From positions 22,137,135-22,201,134 of the forward strand of contig NC_135566.1 in the NCBI RefSeq assembly GCF_964340395.1: a DNA stretch of 64,000 nt, in the 5' to 3' direction. The notes beneath the pieces were generated by a model that was given only the letters and a program-made list of their open reading frames with translations, was not told where the DNA came from and did no database searches. Below, in pieces: positions 1 through 13,250 of the stretch. Source of the stretch: Glandiceps talaboti (Eukaryota > Hemichordata > Enteropneusta > Spengelidae). Made by a program: the position numbers and the translations under genes. Numbering within the stretch: position 1 is the first letter of the stretch; each line of letters starts with the position of its first letter.

Positions 1-59
1 TACATACATACATACATACATACATACATACATACATACATACATACATACACACACAC
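1..59. repeat. (TACA)n microsatellite with short CA tail
   Basis: About 13 uninterrupted copies of the tetranucleotide TACA start at the first base, so the array probably continues upstream of the window. It grades into five CA dinucleotides. Confidence 0.97.
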
Positions 60-502
60 CAGCAGGCAGACATTTCACAATGTGCTTATATACTATATCA
101 CTACTGTAGTTTATAGATAATTCAGCTGTGCTTGAAATCATTAAATCCTATTAAACCTAGCACATAATAATGATTTACTTGGGGGATACAACAATGGCTC
201 CAAGCGATTTCTTTATATATCAGTTAATTACTTGTCTTAATAACATGCCTAGCTTCTTATTGTTAACGGTGGTGGCACCATTAACACGTTAAAAGTGTTT
301 AGTGATTCAGATGGTGCTTACTAGACAATATTTAGGTTTTAGAACTTGTCACAAAGAACTCATTAAAAGTAATATTACTTCCATCAAAATACACATCAAT
401 CCTGCCCGGAACACCTGTGCAACAATAAAACAAGGAAAATGTCATCATTCATTCAAATATCTACAGTAAATGAAAATATGACTTATTTCCATTCATATCA
501 AC
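60..502. other. AT-rich spacer, no gene seen
   Basis: Single-copy-looking AT-rich DNA between a microsatellite and the first minisatellite. I see no open frame of useful length, RNA gene or recognisable repeat. Confidence 0.6.
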
Positions 503-1358
503 AATGTGTAGTCACATACCATAGGTATATCATTGCAATGTGTAGTCACATACCATAGGTATATCATTGCAATGTGTAGTCACATACTATAGGTATATCA
601 TTGCAATGTGTAGTCACATACCACAGGTATATCATTGCAATGTGTAGTCACATACCAAAGGTATATCATTGCAATGTGTAGTCACATACTATAGGTATAT
701 CATTGCAATGTGTAGTCACATACCACAGGTATATCATTGCAATGTGTAGTCACATACCATAGGTATATCATTGCAATGTGTAGTCACATACCAAAGGTTT
801 ATCATTGCAATGTGTAGTCAAGTACCAAAGGTATATCATTGCAATGTGTAGTCACATACTATAGGTATATCATTGCAATGTGTCGTCACATACCACAGGT
901 ATATCATTGCAATGTGTAGTCACATACTATAGGTATATCATTGCAATGTGTAGTCACATACCACGGGTATATCATTGCAATGTGTAGTCACATACCATAG
1001 GTATATCATTGCAATGTGTAGTCACATACCATAGGTATATCATTGCAATGTGTAGTCACATACCAAAGGTATATCATTGCAATAAGTAGTCACATACCAT
1101 ACCTATCATCATTGCAATGTGTAGTCACATACCATAGGTATATCATTGCAATGTGTAGTCACATACCACAGGTATATCATTGCAATGTGTAGTCAGATAC
1201 TATAGGTATATCATTGCAATAAGTAGTCACATACCATACCTATCATCATTGCAATGTGTAGTCACATACCACAGGTATATCATTGCAATGTGTAGTCAGA
1301 TACCAAAGGTATATCATTGCAATAAGTAGTCACATACCATACCTATCATCATTGCAAT
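503..1358. repeat. 34-bp minisatellite, about 25 copies
   Basis: Units of 34 bp share the core aatgtgtagtcacatacc. Each junction forms the perfect 10-bp palindrome CATTGCAATG, and each unit also has an interrupted inverted repeat (ATACC, 3-nt loop, GGTAT). Point variants (ccat/ctat/ccac/ccaa) are mixed along the array. A 35-bp variant beginning aataagtag occurs at about 1081, 1218 and 1321, so blocks of 3-4 units were duplicated together near the right end. No stop-free long frame arises here. Confidence 0.96.
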
Positions 1359-4300
1359 TTTGAGTAGACATCCATCTGTACTGGCTACTGAAAGCTGAAA
1401 CTATACATACAAGGATAACCTTACCATCCAAAAAAGAATATTTATTGCAAAACACAAAATCCATCTTTGTACTTATAAGTTATAGTTAACATCCAGCCAG
1501 CTGATCAGACCATAAACATATAATCTGTCCATCTAAGAGCAAAGCATAAAAATGTACTTTTTATTTTAATACTCTACTTCCACTTTAAATACCCGGCTAA
1601 CCAGGTTGATGAGAGCAATACAATGTAATTCAATCTGTATTATACTAAAAGCATCCAACTGTATATCATTAGGAACAAAGTACATCCATTGTGTCCATCA
1701 CAGATAAGCTGTCCTCTCTACAGATAACCTGTCCATCTGAAAGCACCACATCAAAATTTCATTAAATTGTCATAGCACATTATTTTCATTGTACTAATTA
1801 ACTCTATGTACTGCTGCAAAGAAGCCCAGACACCATCAGACACCTTGATCAGAACACTTGAAATTAAAGTAATTGCAATTTTACCTCATTTCACCATCTT
1901 AGAAAATGGAATTATTCTTTACTCACTGCATGCATCTTTTTCCCTGGAGATGCTGCTACAAATGATTAATTTCAGTTTGGATTATGAGATATAAAAACCA
2001 CTACACAACAGATAAGTCAGCTTCATCCATTTGTTTTTAAATACCTTCATGTTAGTGACCCTAAATTCATACTTGATAGATCTCAATCTCTAATAGTAAT
2101 AACTTCATTTCTGTAGCATGATTTATCTTTGACTTGGTTACAAATTCTATGTCAAGACCATTACAGGGTCTGTAGCTATCTATTATTTTACTATTCACTG
2201 ATTTCCCTCTGGTCACTGTTCATCATTACTCCTTAGTTGTCATTTATCACTCTCTCATAATAGTATCTGGTTTAAATCATCTGGCAATCAATCTTAACAT
2301 TCCATGTCATCTCTATCTGAACTTGATATGATAGTTAAGAACTGAACTTGTCAAAGAAAACTTAAATTTCTGTAATACTTTTTCTTCTGTTGGTTATTCT
2401 AAAGTGGTGCATACATGCCTTCAGCTATTTAGTTATCTTACTTATACAATGTATTTCACTTTGGGGAACATCTCCATCTTACAAGACAAATGAACCAAAA
2501 TTATGTTGTAACTGTACACTTCAGTACTGATCATCACTGAGTGTGTTTCATATAATTTATGTCTATTTTAGGTATTTGTAAGGTTTGTAGTAATAAAGAT
2601 CAACTGAGACTGAAAGAAGAAGAAATAATGTTCCACCTTGGAAAGTTAGAACCTAATGGAAAGAATAAATTATTTATATTCCCTCCAATCTATGTCCATT
2701 CTACCTTTCAGGGCATATACATATGTTTTGGGTTATTTGAACTTTGTACATATTTTCAGGCTTTTGTCAAAAAATTATTATTGGAAACATCCAGGACTGT
2801 GTTACTTGTTGATTTCAATGTATCTACATTTCACAACATAAGTTGATATTTAGTTCAAATATGGCTTTTACAGATGGTGATTCACAAATACATTATGCAT
2901 ACAATAAATAGTACACCAGCTAGTGTGTCAGATATTGTGGTCACTGTTTTTCTTTCATCAGTGTTTAATACTTCTATGTCAAAACAATCCATGGGTTGTA
3001 TTAAAAGTTTCATTTATCAACTTCAAAAGATGGTCATTTAATTCAACTTATTTTAGTATCCAACTCCTTGATAAAACACACTTTGGTATAAAAACAAGTC
3101 AAACATTCCAGACTGTAGATTTTTATATCCAACAGTTACTGTATCCACATATTAAACAATGCCTTCATTTTTTCATTAATCTATATGGACAATGAAATTA
3201 TCTGTATTCAAATATTGGAACATTTTACTTACTACATATATTTTCTGATTGATTGGGTTCACTTACACACAACCAACTTTTATGAGCAACATGGGGACAT
3301 ATTTGTGCTTATAAGTAAAAGATGTAATACACATGATATTTCAACAGTTACACGTTGATGACATAACTTGTATAAGACATACAACAAAGTCTTTTAAATG
3401 ATACAGATGATAGCATAAAGTGAAGAATTATCATGTGGTTCTCATTAACAGTATATAAAGATAAACTTTAATCAATTTATCAAATCTTGTTACTGGCCAT
3501 TAAAGTAATATTGATTAAAGTTCTATTCTAATTTGGGTCTGATTGACTAGATTGTATCAAAGCTTACATCCAAATTCAGCATTTATTATATTCTAGGTGA
3601 AAGCTTCTTTTCATTCATACACAGTCATACATCATTACCTGATACTGATTTGTGATATCCGTACGGATGCCAGTAAATTTCCGACCGAAATCATTCATAA
3701 ATCCACATTTCCAAATTACATGTAACCTGATAAGGCAACTATTGTGCCTGCAATAATCAGAGTTTTCCCATGAAAGCACAGATAGCGTTCTCTTGTGTAT
3801 TATTTCCATTAAACTTCCTGTGACATGTACAGGTACAGGCTTCTCTCACAACATACCTTATCGTTGCTAGGATTGAGCTTTTATTGTCACCAAAGATTAA
3901 TATCTCCTATATTCAATAGAAATTTAAATGAAATTCTCACCATTTCAAAAGCTTTTTGTGATTGGCAATTTTCTATCAATTTCAAAGCATTTGTGTGTCA
4001 GGCAGTGAGTTAGTAATTTATAAACTAGGATCATTCCAACCTGCTTTTATTCCAAGGTATTGTTTGGCGAGTCAATATTCAAAATCCAATCTCACATCTG
4101 TTAGATACAGATCAATGTACTTCTATGACTTTTTCAATGTAAGGTTTGCAATGAAGGCATATGTAATTCATTACTTCTACACTGTGTGTTACACTTTAGA
4201 CTTTACCATTCCCACATACCTTTTGTGGCATACATCTTATTGCAAATAGTGAGAAAGCCATTGATAGTAACAATTATTTTATTACTTATATAGACTTTAT

Positions 4301-4449
4301 TTTCTGTTTTTATATCTCACTACTAAAATTATCTATTTTTTTATTTGCAGTGTTTAGTACACATTATATAACTATCAATCTATGATTATTTTTTGTATTT
4401 ATTTAATATTACATCAATCTATGAATTGTTATTTTACAAATAACAAACT
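1359..4449. other. 3.1 kb AT-rich non-repetitive DNA, no gene recognised
   Basis: This is the longest stretch without obvious tandem repeats. Open frames are at most about 95 codons. One at 2559-2846 (+) starts near a possible acceptor (a pyrimidine-rich stretch ending in AG at about 2571) and begins with charged residues that could be exonic, but then becomes hydrophobic and compositionally random, and I match it to no family. The rest looks like intron or intergenic DNA. Confidence 0.55.
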
Positions 4450-4678
4450 ACTTTCCCTATGTGTTACTTACACACTGCCTGTATCTACTTTCCCTATGTG
4501 TTACTTACACACTGCCTGTATCTACTTTCCCTATGTGTTACTTACACACTGCCTGTATCTACTTTCCCTATGTGTTACTTACACACTGCCTGTATCTACT
4601 TTCCCTATGTGTTACTTACACACTGCCTGTATCTACTTTCCCTATGTGTTACTTACACAGTGTCTGTATCTACTTTCC
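4450..4678. repeat. 37-bp minisatellite, about 6 copies
   Basis: The unit core is actttccctatgtgttact. Copies are nearly identical until the last, which diverges. Because 37 is not a multiple of 3 and no frame has a stop, all three plus-strand frames stay open and give a false 160-residue frame with a 37-residue super-period. Each unit holds a small inverted repeat (TGTGT, 5-nt loop, ACACA) and a GTAAGT on the minus strand. Confidence 0.96.
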
Positions 4679-6226
4679 ATAACTCTATTCAAAACACAGG
4701 AATCTGTACTATTACCCTACCTAGTACTAACTCTATTCAAAACACAGGCTAAACCACTGAGTCCCACTGAGGTTGTAACAAGACAAGCTAATGTTGCACA
4801 CTTTCGTTTATACATGTATCTACTCAACTGTCAACAAATATACAATAAACATGACCAATTTTAGTAATTTACCAATAAAATATAGATTGAAAAAGATCAA
4901 AAAACCAACAAAAAATGTCAATGCAATGAACATAAAATTGTAGTTTGACAGTATGTGCTTTGTTGACCAACTATATATAATTTGAACTCAAACTGACAAG
5001 AACCAGTGGTTGAGTTGTTAGATGACCAGTCAAGTGGATATTATTCATGTAGTACATGTCAGTTGTCAGATAGGATTTGTCACATCATATGACTAGTTCC
5101 CATATTTGTTTAATCTACAGTCATGAGGAACCCAAGAAATCTGATCAAAGAATCTGTCACAGACCACTTGTCCTTGTAATTACTGATAAGAGCAGGCTGA
5201 AAAGTCACTAGAGAAAACTTCCTGACATAAAGTAAACAATGGATCAGGCTTTTAAAGAAATTGACGACCAGATTAGGGAAATCAATCAAGGCCAAAACGG
5301 CAATCAAACAAGGGGCTATTCTCATCTAATCAGGGAATGTCGTTATCAAATTGAGTTGTGCCATTAGGTAGTCAAAAAGACAATATTTCATACATTCATT
5401 GCTGTAGACTTTTGTTTGATTACTTTGCCATAATGTTCCCATTCAAGAGTTCTTTCCTATTAGCTAATTTCAAACTAAAGCGCTCTGTCATCTTCAACTA
5501 CTTCATCATTCATGGAATTAGCCTCCATTCCCATGTGGCCCCCATAGAGATGAATATTACAGCTTTCAATTACAGTAGCAGCCACTTTAAACTCCTCTTG
5601 AACACAAATACAGCAATTTCAATTTGGTTAAAACAATAGCTTAAAGTTGATTGTATTCTTAACTATCAATCTATTTCTTTATATTATTGATCAGGTTTTA
5701 ATAGGAAACATCAATTCATGATTGAAAACAAAAATCAAACCTCTGAAATCTAGAAATACTGACTTGGGGAAATTCTCCAAGGGATACAATCATCTTTTCA
5801 GAAAAACAGACACATCTAGACCAGCTGGTAGATGAGCAGTTTGTTGAGTTCCACTGAGAGATACATGTTTGCATGAATGATTCTAATAAAGCTTGGTCAA
5901 CTTGAATGTATGTCAACTTGAACTTCTTTCCTTCACAAGATGATTTCATTGTGTCATTTACAGATAGAATGGAGTACATTTGGGCAGTGGTTTTTGTCAA
6001 CTGTACACTTCTATAGTTATAGAGTGGGTGTGTATTGGACTTTTTACACTATACTTTTTATTTCAATCATTTTTTATATCAGTTTTATTTCTGTGTATTA
6101 ATTGAAATAATAATCATCCTAAATTGACAACTTCTAATGTAAGTCCCTGACAGTTTCAAATACAGATACTGTATTCTATTTATTTTCCAATATCACTAAT
6201 TTTGGAGAAACTAAAGCTGTCTATTT
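4679..6226. other. AT-rich spacer with a 20-bp direct repeat
   Basis: A 20-bp exact direct repeat starting aactctattc lies at 4681-4700 and 4729-4748, at the edge of the preceding array. A minus-strand open frame at 5716-6000 (94 codons) contains a moderately balanced stretch followed by a possible donor (CAA before gtcagt), but I match it to no known domain. No gene is called. Confidence 0.5.
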
Positions 6227-7134
6227 GACACTACACCATAACACTATATGAATACTGACACTACACCATAACACTATATGAATACTGACACTACACCATA
6301 ACACTATATGAATACTGACACTACACCATAACACTATATGAATACTGACACTACACCATAACACTATATTAATACTAACACTACACCGTAACACTATATG
6401 AATACTGACACTACACCATAACACTATATGAATACTGACACTACACCATAACACTATATGAATACTAACACTACACCATAACACTATATGAATACTGACA
6501 CTACACCATATTATCACTATATGAATACTAACACTACACCATAACACTATATGAATATTGACACTACACCATAACACTATATGAATACTAACACTACACC
6601 ATAACACTATATGAATACTGACACTACACCATAACACTATATGAATACTAACACTACACCATAACACTACATGAATACTGACACTACACCATAACACTAC
6701 ATGAATACTGACACTACACCATAACACTATATTAATACTAACACTACATTGTAACACTATATGAATACTAACACTACATTGTAACACTATATTAATACTA
6801 ACACTACATTGTAACACTATATGAATACTGACACTACACTGTAACACTATATTAATACTGACACTACACCATAACACTATATGAATACTAACACTACACC
6901 ATAACACTACATGAATACTGACACTACACCATAACACTATATTAATACTAACACTACATTGTAACACTATATGAATACTAACACTACATTGTAACACTAT
7001 ATTAATACTAACACTACATTGTAACACTATATGAATACTGACACTACACTGTAACACTATATTAATACTGACACTACACCATAACACTATATGAATACTA
7101 ACACTACACCATAACACTATATGAATAGTGACAC
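6227..7134. repeat. 30-bp minisatellite, about 30 copies, with a 210-bp higher-order duplication
   Basis: The unit core is gacactacaccataacact. Thirty is a multiple of three and the minus-strand frame lacks stops, so it gives a false 298-residue frame with a 10-residue period. One unit carries a 3-bp insertion near 6510. The order of unit variants at 6721-6900 is repeated exactly at 6931-7110, which shows a 7-unit (210-bp) block duplication. Variant differences change the predicted residues freely, arguing against coding. Confidence 0.96.
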
Positions 7135-7298
7135 TACAATTTGTGATTGATAACTACTGCCATGTGCCATTTGGACTTCGCTCACCACGGAGGTTGAACC
7201 ACATTTAACACCTTGAGTAATGGGATTGACTAGATGTAGTATGAAGATAATGCTAAGTGTATAATCAGGAACTATACTAGGCTAAGTTATGCCGCCGA

Positions 7299-7553
7299 TG
7301 TGATGACTGGAGTACGGTAGCAGTGTACATGGTATGCAAAATCAAAACAAACATGGCAGGCGCACCCAGTGAGCTGTATACACCCATTGTGTGGGCAAAG
7401 TATATCATGGAATGATCGTTTGACTTTCCTGGGTTCGCAAGAATTTTGATTCTCCAGCGTGGCAAAACACTTTGAAAAAGTTTTCGCGATTTCACATTTT
7501 GAAATGTTCTGAATCATATAAATGGGTGGTGAGAACACAGACAGAAATGTCAA
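7299..7553 (+). mobile_element. Diverged fragment related to the inner right part of the 31.3-32.6 kb transposon
   Basis: By eye this aligns with about 32190-32455 over some 250 bp with many substitutions and small indels. Shared landmarks in the same order include aaacaaac, gcgccca/gcgcaccca, tggggcaaag/tgtgggcaaag, gaatgatcg/gaacgatcg, gaattttgattc, actttgaaaa and tttcacattt. The TTCCAGG-rich end of the other copy is absent here, so this is a partial copy. No reading frame is conserved between the two, so coding origin is not supported. Confidence 0.7.
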
Positions 7554-7632
7554 TCAATCGCACTCAGTGTTTGGTTGTTCGTTGGTTTGTTGTTGTTTAC
7601 TCATGTATGTATCTACTCATTTGTCAGTTTAT

Positions 7633-7668
7633 TTTGTTTGTTTGTTTGTTTACTTGTTTGTTTATTTA
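7633..7668. repeat. Imperfect (TTTG)n microsatellite
   Basis: Short TTTG/TTTA tetranucleotide run of about nine copies with interruptions. Confidence 0.85.
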
Positions 7669-8580
7669 GAACTAAATGAGCCTGAGCACCCTGTGGTTAC
7701 ATGTCTGTAAATACAGCCATGAAATCACATGAAATTTACAGAACCTGTAAGAACTTGTTTCACATACCCTGGTACAGGATCTGCACAGGACCTGTTACAG
7801 TTTCATGTCCTGTAATCTGCCTTTGAATTTCTAGCTGTGTACAGTAATGTACGTAGAGTGACACATTTATTACCAAAACCCATTATACATGTATTGCAGT
7901 ATAACATTTAGATGGATCAAATCAGACATTATGCCATATTGGCATCAAAGATAACACACTGATATACTTGTACTTTCTTACAACTTGTTTTCTCACTGTT
8001 TGACCACAATCAGATAAGAACTACTTCAAAAATTTTAATTCTCACCATTAACTTCTTTTCTCTACAATACACAATCATCAGATGCAAATCTCTACACCAC
8101 ATGATATGAATCATTCAGTTTATGTTACATAATTGCAGTATCTCTTTACATCATTGAAAGGTAACAGTTATTATCAGTACTTAGTCAGAAGGGTGAACCT
8201 ATCAGCTCTCATACAAATTTTCCTACATAAAGCTGACACAAGAGGGCACTCTTCGACACATGTTTCAATTGCTTTCAGGCGTATTTTGTATTAACCTGTC
8301 CTGTGACATGTCATAAAGGAAACGATGGAGTAGTGTGCCAATAAATTCATGTGGAGTAAACCAGGAACTACTCTCTAAATGGGTCATTGTAAAAGTATTA
8401 CAGCTATATAAATATCCAAATCTAGCATTTCATAGCATATGCCTACAAAATACATTGATTGAAAATTATTGTCCCACCACTACATAAGAAATTCAATATA
8501 TCTTATGGTAAGATTATGATAACAATCAGGATCTTTGTGCTCCACTTTTAACATAGTCACTTTACTGCCCTCATCACTTA

Positions 8581-8606
8581 CAAACAAACAAACAAACAAA
8601 CAAACA
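8581..8606. repeat. (CAAA)n microsatellite
   Basis: About six perfect copies of a CAAA-type tetranucleotide. Confidence 0.93.
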
Positions 8607-8714
8607 TTGTCAATGAATTCATCAGTGCATACAGTATGAAATCATCACAACATGACTAATGCACGGTACATCATGATTATCCAACCACTGTACAGAATGA
8701 TTATCCAACCACAG

Positions 8715-11218
8715 TTGGAAATCTGAATAGTACGGTGGGAAACTAGTTGGAAATCTTAATAGTATGGTGGGAAACTAGTTAGAAATCTTAATAGTATGGT
8801 GGGAAACTAGTTAGAAATCTTAATAGTACGGTGGGAAACTAGTTAGAAATCTTAATAGTACGATGGGAAACTAGTTAGAAATCTTAATAGTACGGTGGGA
8901 AACTAGTTGGAAATCTTAATAGTACAGTGGGAAACTAGTTAGAAATCTTAATAGTATGGTGGGAAACTAGTTGGAAATCTTAATAGTACAGTGGGAAACT
9001 AGTTAGAAATCTTAATAGTACGGTGGGAAACTAGTTGGAAATCTTAATAGTATGGTGGGAAACTAGTTAGAAATCTTAATAGTACAGTGGGAAACTAGTT
9101 AGAAATCTTAAAAGTACAGTGGGAAACTAGTTAGAAATGTTAATAGTACAGTGGGAAACTAGTTAGAAATCTTAATAGTACAGTGGGAAACTAGTTGGAA
9201 ATCTTAATAGTACGTTGGGAAACTAGTTAGAAATCTTAATAGTACGTTGGGAAACTAGTTAGAAATCTTAATAGTACGGTGGGAAACTAGTTAGAAATGT
9301 TAATAGTACAGTGGGAAACTAGTTAGAAATCTTAATAGTACAGTGGGAAACTAGTTGGAAATCTTAATAGTACGGTGGGAAACTAGTTAGAAATCTTAAT
9401 AGTACAGTGGGAAACTAGTTAGAAATCTTAATAGTACAGTGGGAAACTAGTTAGAAATCTTAATAGTATGGTGGGAAACTAGTTGGAAATCTTAATAGTA
9501 CGGTGGGAAACTAGTTAGAAATCTTAATACTACAGTGGGAAACTAGTTGGAAATCTTAATATTACGATGGGACACTAGTTAGAAATCTTAATAGTATGGT
9601 GGGAAACTAGTTAGAAATCTTAATAGTACAGTGGGAAACTAGTTAGAAATCTTAATAGTATGGTGGGAAACTAGTTAGAAATCTTAATAGTACGGTGGGA
9701 AACTAGTTAGAAATCTTAATAGTACAGTGGGAAACTAGTTAGAAATCTTAATAGTACAGTGGGAAACTAGTTGGAAATCTTAATAGTACAGTGGGAAACT
9801 AGTTAGAAATGTTAATAGTACAGTGGGAAACTAGTTAGAAATCTTAATAGTACAGTGGGAAACTAGTTAGAAATCTTAATAGTACAGTGGGAAACTAGTT
9901 AGAAATGTTAATAGTACAGTGGGTAACTAGTTAGAAATCTTAATAGTATGGTGGGAAACTAGTTAGAAATCTTAATACTACAGTGGGAAACTAGTTAGAA
10001 ATCTTAATAGTACAGTGGGAAACTAGTTAGAAATGTTAATAGTACAGTGGGTAACTAGTTAGAAATCTTAATATTATGGTGGGAAACTAGTTAGAAATCT
10101 TAATACTACAGTGGGAAACTAGTTAGAAATCTTAATAGTATGGTGGGAAACTAGTTAGAAATCTTAATAGTACAGTGGGAAACTAGTTAGAAATCTTAAT
10201 AGTACAGTGGGAAACTAGTTAGAAATCTTAATAGTATGGTGGGAAACTAGTTAGAAATCTTAATAGTACAGTGGGAAACTAGTTAGAAATCTTAATATTA
10301 TGGTGGGAAACTAGTTAGAAATCTTAATAGTACAGTGGGTAACTAGTTAGAAATCTTAATAGTATAGTGGGAAACTAGTTAGAAATGTTTATAGTACAGT
10401 GGGAAACTAGTTAGAAATCTTAATAGTATGGTGGGAAACTAGTTAAAAATCTTAATAGTACGGTGGGAAACTAGTTAGAAATCTTAATAGTATGGTGGGA
10501 AACTAGTTAGAAATCTTAATAGTACGATGGGAAACTAGTTGGAAATCTTAATAGTATGGTGGGAAACTAGTTAGAAATCTTAATAGTATGGTGGGAAACT
10601 AGTTGGAAATCTTAATATTATGATGGGAAACTAGTTAGAAATCTTAATATTATGATGGGAAACTAGTTAGAAATCTTAATATTATGATGGGAAACTAGTT
10701 AGAAATCTTAATATTATGGTGGGAAACTAGTTGGAAATCTTAATATTATGATGGGAAACTAGTTAGAAATCTTAATAGTATGGTGGGAAACTAGTTAGAA
10801 ATCTTAATACTACAGTGGGAAACTAGTTGGAAATCTTAATATTATGATGGGAAACTAGTTAGAAATCTTAATAGTATGGTGGGAAACTAGTTGGAAATCT
10901 TAATAGTACAGTGGGAAACTAGTTAGAAATGTTTATAGTACAGTGGGAAACTAGTTAGAAATCTTAATAGTATGGTGGGAAACTAGTTGGAAATCTTAAT
11001 ATTATGATGGGAAACTAGTTGGAAATCTTAATACTACAGTGGGAAACTAGTTAGAAATCTTAATAGTATGGTGGGAAACTAGTTAGAAATCTTAATAGTA
11101 CGGTGGGAAACTAGTTGGAAATCTTAATAGTATGGTGGGAAACTAGTTAGAAATCTTAATAGTATGGTGGGTAACTAGTTAGAAATCTTAATAGTATGGT
11201 GGGAAACTAGTTAGAAAT
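8715..11218. repeat. 32-bp minisatellite, about 78 copies
   Basis: The unit is 32 bp and its constant core, gggaaactagttagaaatct, contains the palindrome AACTAGTT. Variation is concentrated in the triplets after the taata stretch: gtacgg, gtatgg, gtacag, attatg and actaca types. Runs of the same type cluster (for example attatgatg types at about 10610-10760), showing local unit conversion or block duplication. Units contain stop codons on both strands, so no false open frame appears. Confidence 0.97.
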
Positions 11219-11574
11219 GACTGCAGCAGTTGTTTTTATATTTTAATTTAATAGAACAAGCTCTAGAGACATCATTGCACTGACTATTGTGTTTACCATG
11301 AAAAAAAAAACATTGATACTCAGCAATAGACATTTTCATATGGTTTCTTTTCATCAGTCAATCATTGTTGTGTGCATTTTATTCCTATTTTCCTTTTCTT
11401 ACAAAGTAAACTACTACTCATGCATGCCAAGATTTAAATTGACTATTAAAATGCTACTATTATGGCTGCTGATGAATAAAACATAGTTACAAGTGATTGA
11501 CATGTTAGCATGAAATATATACAAGTTAACTGACTGATCTGTGGTTTGTACACTCACATGTATTCTGACTGATC
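11219..11574. other. Short AT-rich spacer, no gene seen
   Basis: A 65-codon frame at 11289-11486 is lysine- and leucine-rich and matches nothing I know. Nothing else is supported. Confidence 0.5.
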
Positions 11575-12217
11575 TACATCATCATTTCACTGTTGCTAAG
11601 GGTGTGGTCATGGTTGCTAGGGCCAATTGTGTCAAAATGTTTTCAACAATAACTGCAGAATAACACCTCCAGAAACATCCCTGCCAAGTTTGAACCCCAT
11701 TCACCATGCTGTTTCAAGATATAAGTTTTTGACCAAAATTATATTTAACCCTAATTTGCATACCATTGATGGAATCATCACATCTTCAATATACAGCTGC
11801 ATCTTCACATGTATAGATTCATCTCCATTAAATTTCAGCCCAATCTCTTAAAGCAGTTTTGGAATTATAAATTTTTGACCAAAAAGACACATTTTAGTCT
11901 CAAACAATTCTTTATATAAACATGATATAAACACCCCTATTATAAAGAATGTTCACCAAATTTCAGACTCAGCAGTTTTTGAGTTTAAATTTTTTTGACC
12001 CAAATCACACATCAGTGGTACCGGTAAGATCATTTTGATTTGAACAATTTCCCAACTAGACACCCAAGGTAATACACCCACTACATATCATGGCAATCGG
12101 CCCAGTGGTTTTTTACTTTAAGTTGTTTACCAACACAGACAGACAGAGACAGATAGACAGACAGACACTGCAAATTCATATAGCACTAATGAACCTTATC
12201 AGTTCAGTTAGTGCTAA
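11575..12217 (+). mobile_element. Family A interspersed element, copy A1 (5' truncated)
   Basis: A non-coding repeat sharing module order with copies at 31.2, 35.5 and 38.3 kb. It has one GTTGCTA-GGG-TGGTCATGG module, then diverged modules built on 'agtttt-gg-tttaagttttTGACCAAAA...taatttgcata', then a short CAGA-rich microsatellite, and ends in the hairpin tagcactaatgaac / gttcagttagtgcta followed by a. The 5' end with the TAGCACAACTG motif is missing. No open frame. Best guess is a non-autonomous Helentron/Helitron-like element. Confidence 0.75.
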
Positions 12218-12230
12218 CAGAAACAACAAC

Positions 12231-13250
12231 AATCTTCATCTATCAATCTCAGTCTATATCATATACCATATCATCGTTTCTATCTCAGTCTATATCATGT
12301 ACCATATCAACTTTATCTATCTCAGTCTATATCATATACCATATCAACTTTATCTATCTCAGTCTATATCATATACCATATCAACTTTATCTATCTCAGT
12401 CTATATCATATACCATATCATCGTTTCTATCTCAGTCTATATCATATACCATATCATCGTTTCTATCTCAGTCTATATCATGTACCATATCACCGTTTCT
12501 ATCTCAGTCTATATCATATACCATATCAAATTTATCTCAGTCTATATCATATACCATATCATCTTTATCTATCTCAGTCTATATCATATACCATATCAAC
12601 TTTATCTATCTCAGTCTATATCATATACCATATCAACTTTATCTATCTCAGTCTATATCATATACCATATCAACTTTATCTATCTCAGTCTATATCATAT
12701 ACCATATCAACTTTATCTATCTCAGTCTATATCATATACCATATCAACTTTATCTAACTCAGTCTATATCATATACCATATCAACTTTATCTATCTCAGT
12801 CTATATCATATACCATATCAACTTTATCTAACTCAGTCTATATCATATACCATATCAACTTTATCTATCTCAGTCTATATCATATACCATATCAACTTTA
12901 TCTATCTCAGTCTTTATCATATACGATATCAACTTTATCTATCTCAGTCTATATCATATACCATATCAACTTTATCTATCTCAGTCTATATCATATACCA
13001 TATCAACTTTATCTATCTCAGTCTTTATCATATACCATATCAACTTTATCTATCTCAGTCTATATCATATACCATATCAACTTTATCTATCTCAGTCTTT
13101 ATCATATACCATATCAACTTTATCTATCTCAGTCTATATCATATACCATATCAACTTTATCTATCTCAGTCTATATCATATACCATATCAACTTTATCTA
13201 TCTCAGTCTATATCATATACCATATCAACTTTATCTATCTCAGTCTATAT
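12231..13250. repeat. 37-bp minisatellite, about 27 copies
   Basis: The unit core is ctcagtctatatcatatacc. It begins 14 bp after family A copy A1. The first copies are shorter or variant (atcatcgtttc types) and later ones are homogeneous. All three plus frames lack stops, producing a false 388-residue frame with a 37-residue super-period. Confidence 0.96.

Larger units (their letters stand above)
7135..8714. other. Spacer with an interspersed-repeat fragment and short microsatellites
   Basis: Mostly unrecognised AT-rich DNA. It contains a diverged repeat fragment at 7299-7553 (annotated separately), an imperfect TTTG run near 7633-7668 and a CAAA run at 8581-8606. A 1.7-copy, 24-bp repeat (gattatccaaccac at about 8674 and 8698) lies immediately before the next array. 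No gene seen. Confidence 0.55.

Noticed and set aside
503-1358. CRISPR-like array
   Set aside because: Units are contiguous with no unique spacers between them, and the DNA is eukaryotic. The same applies to all other arrays here.
6221-7117. Minus-strand frame of 298 codons with a 10-residue period
   Set aside because: It spans exactly the 30-bp array and has no non-repeat protein sequence.
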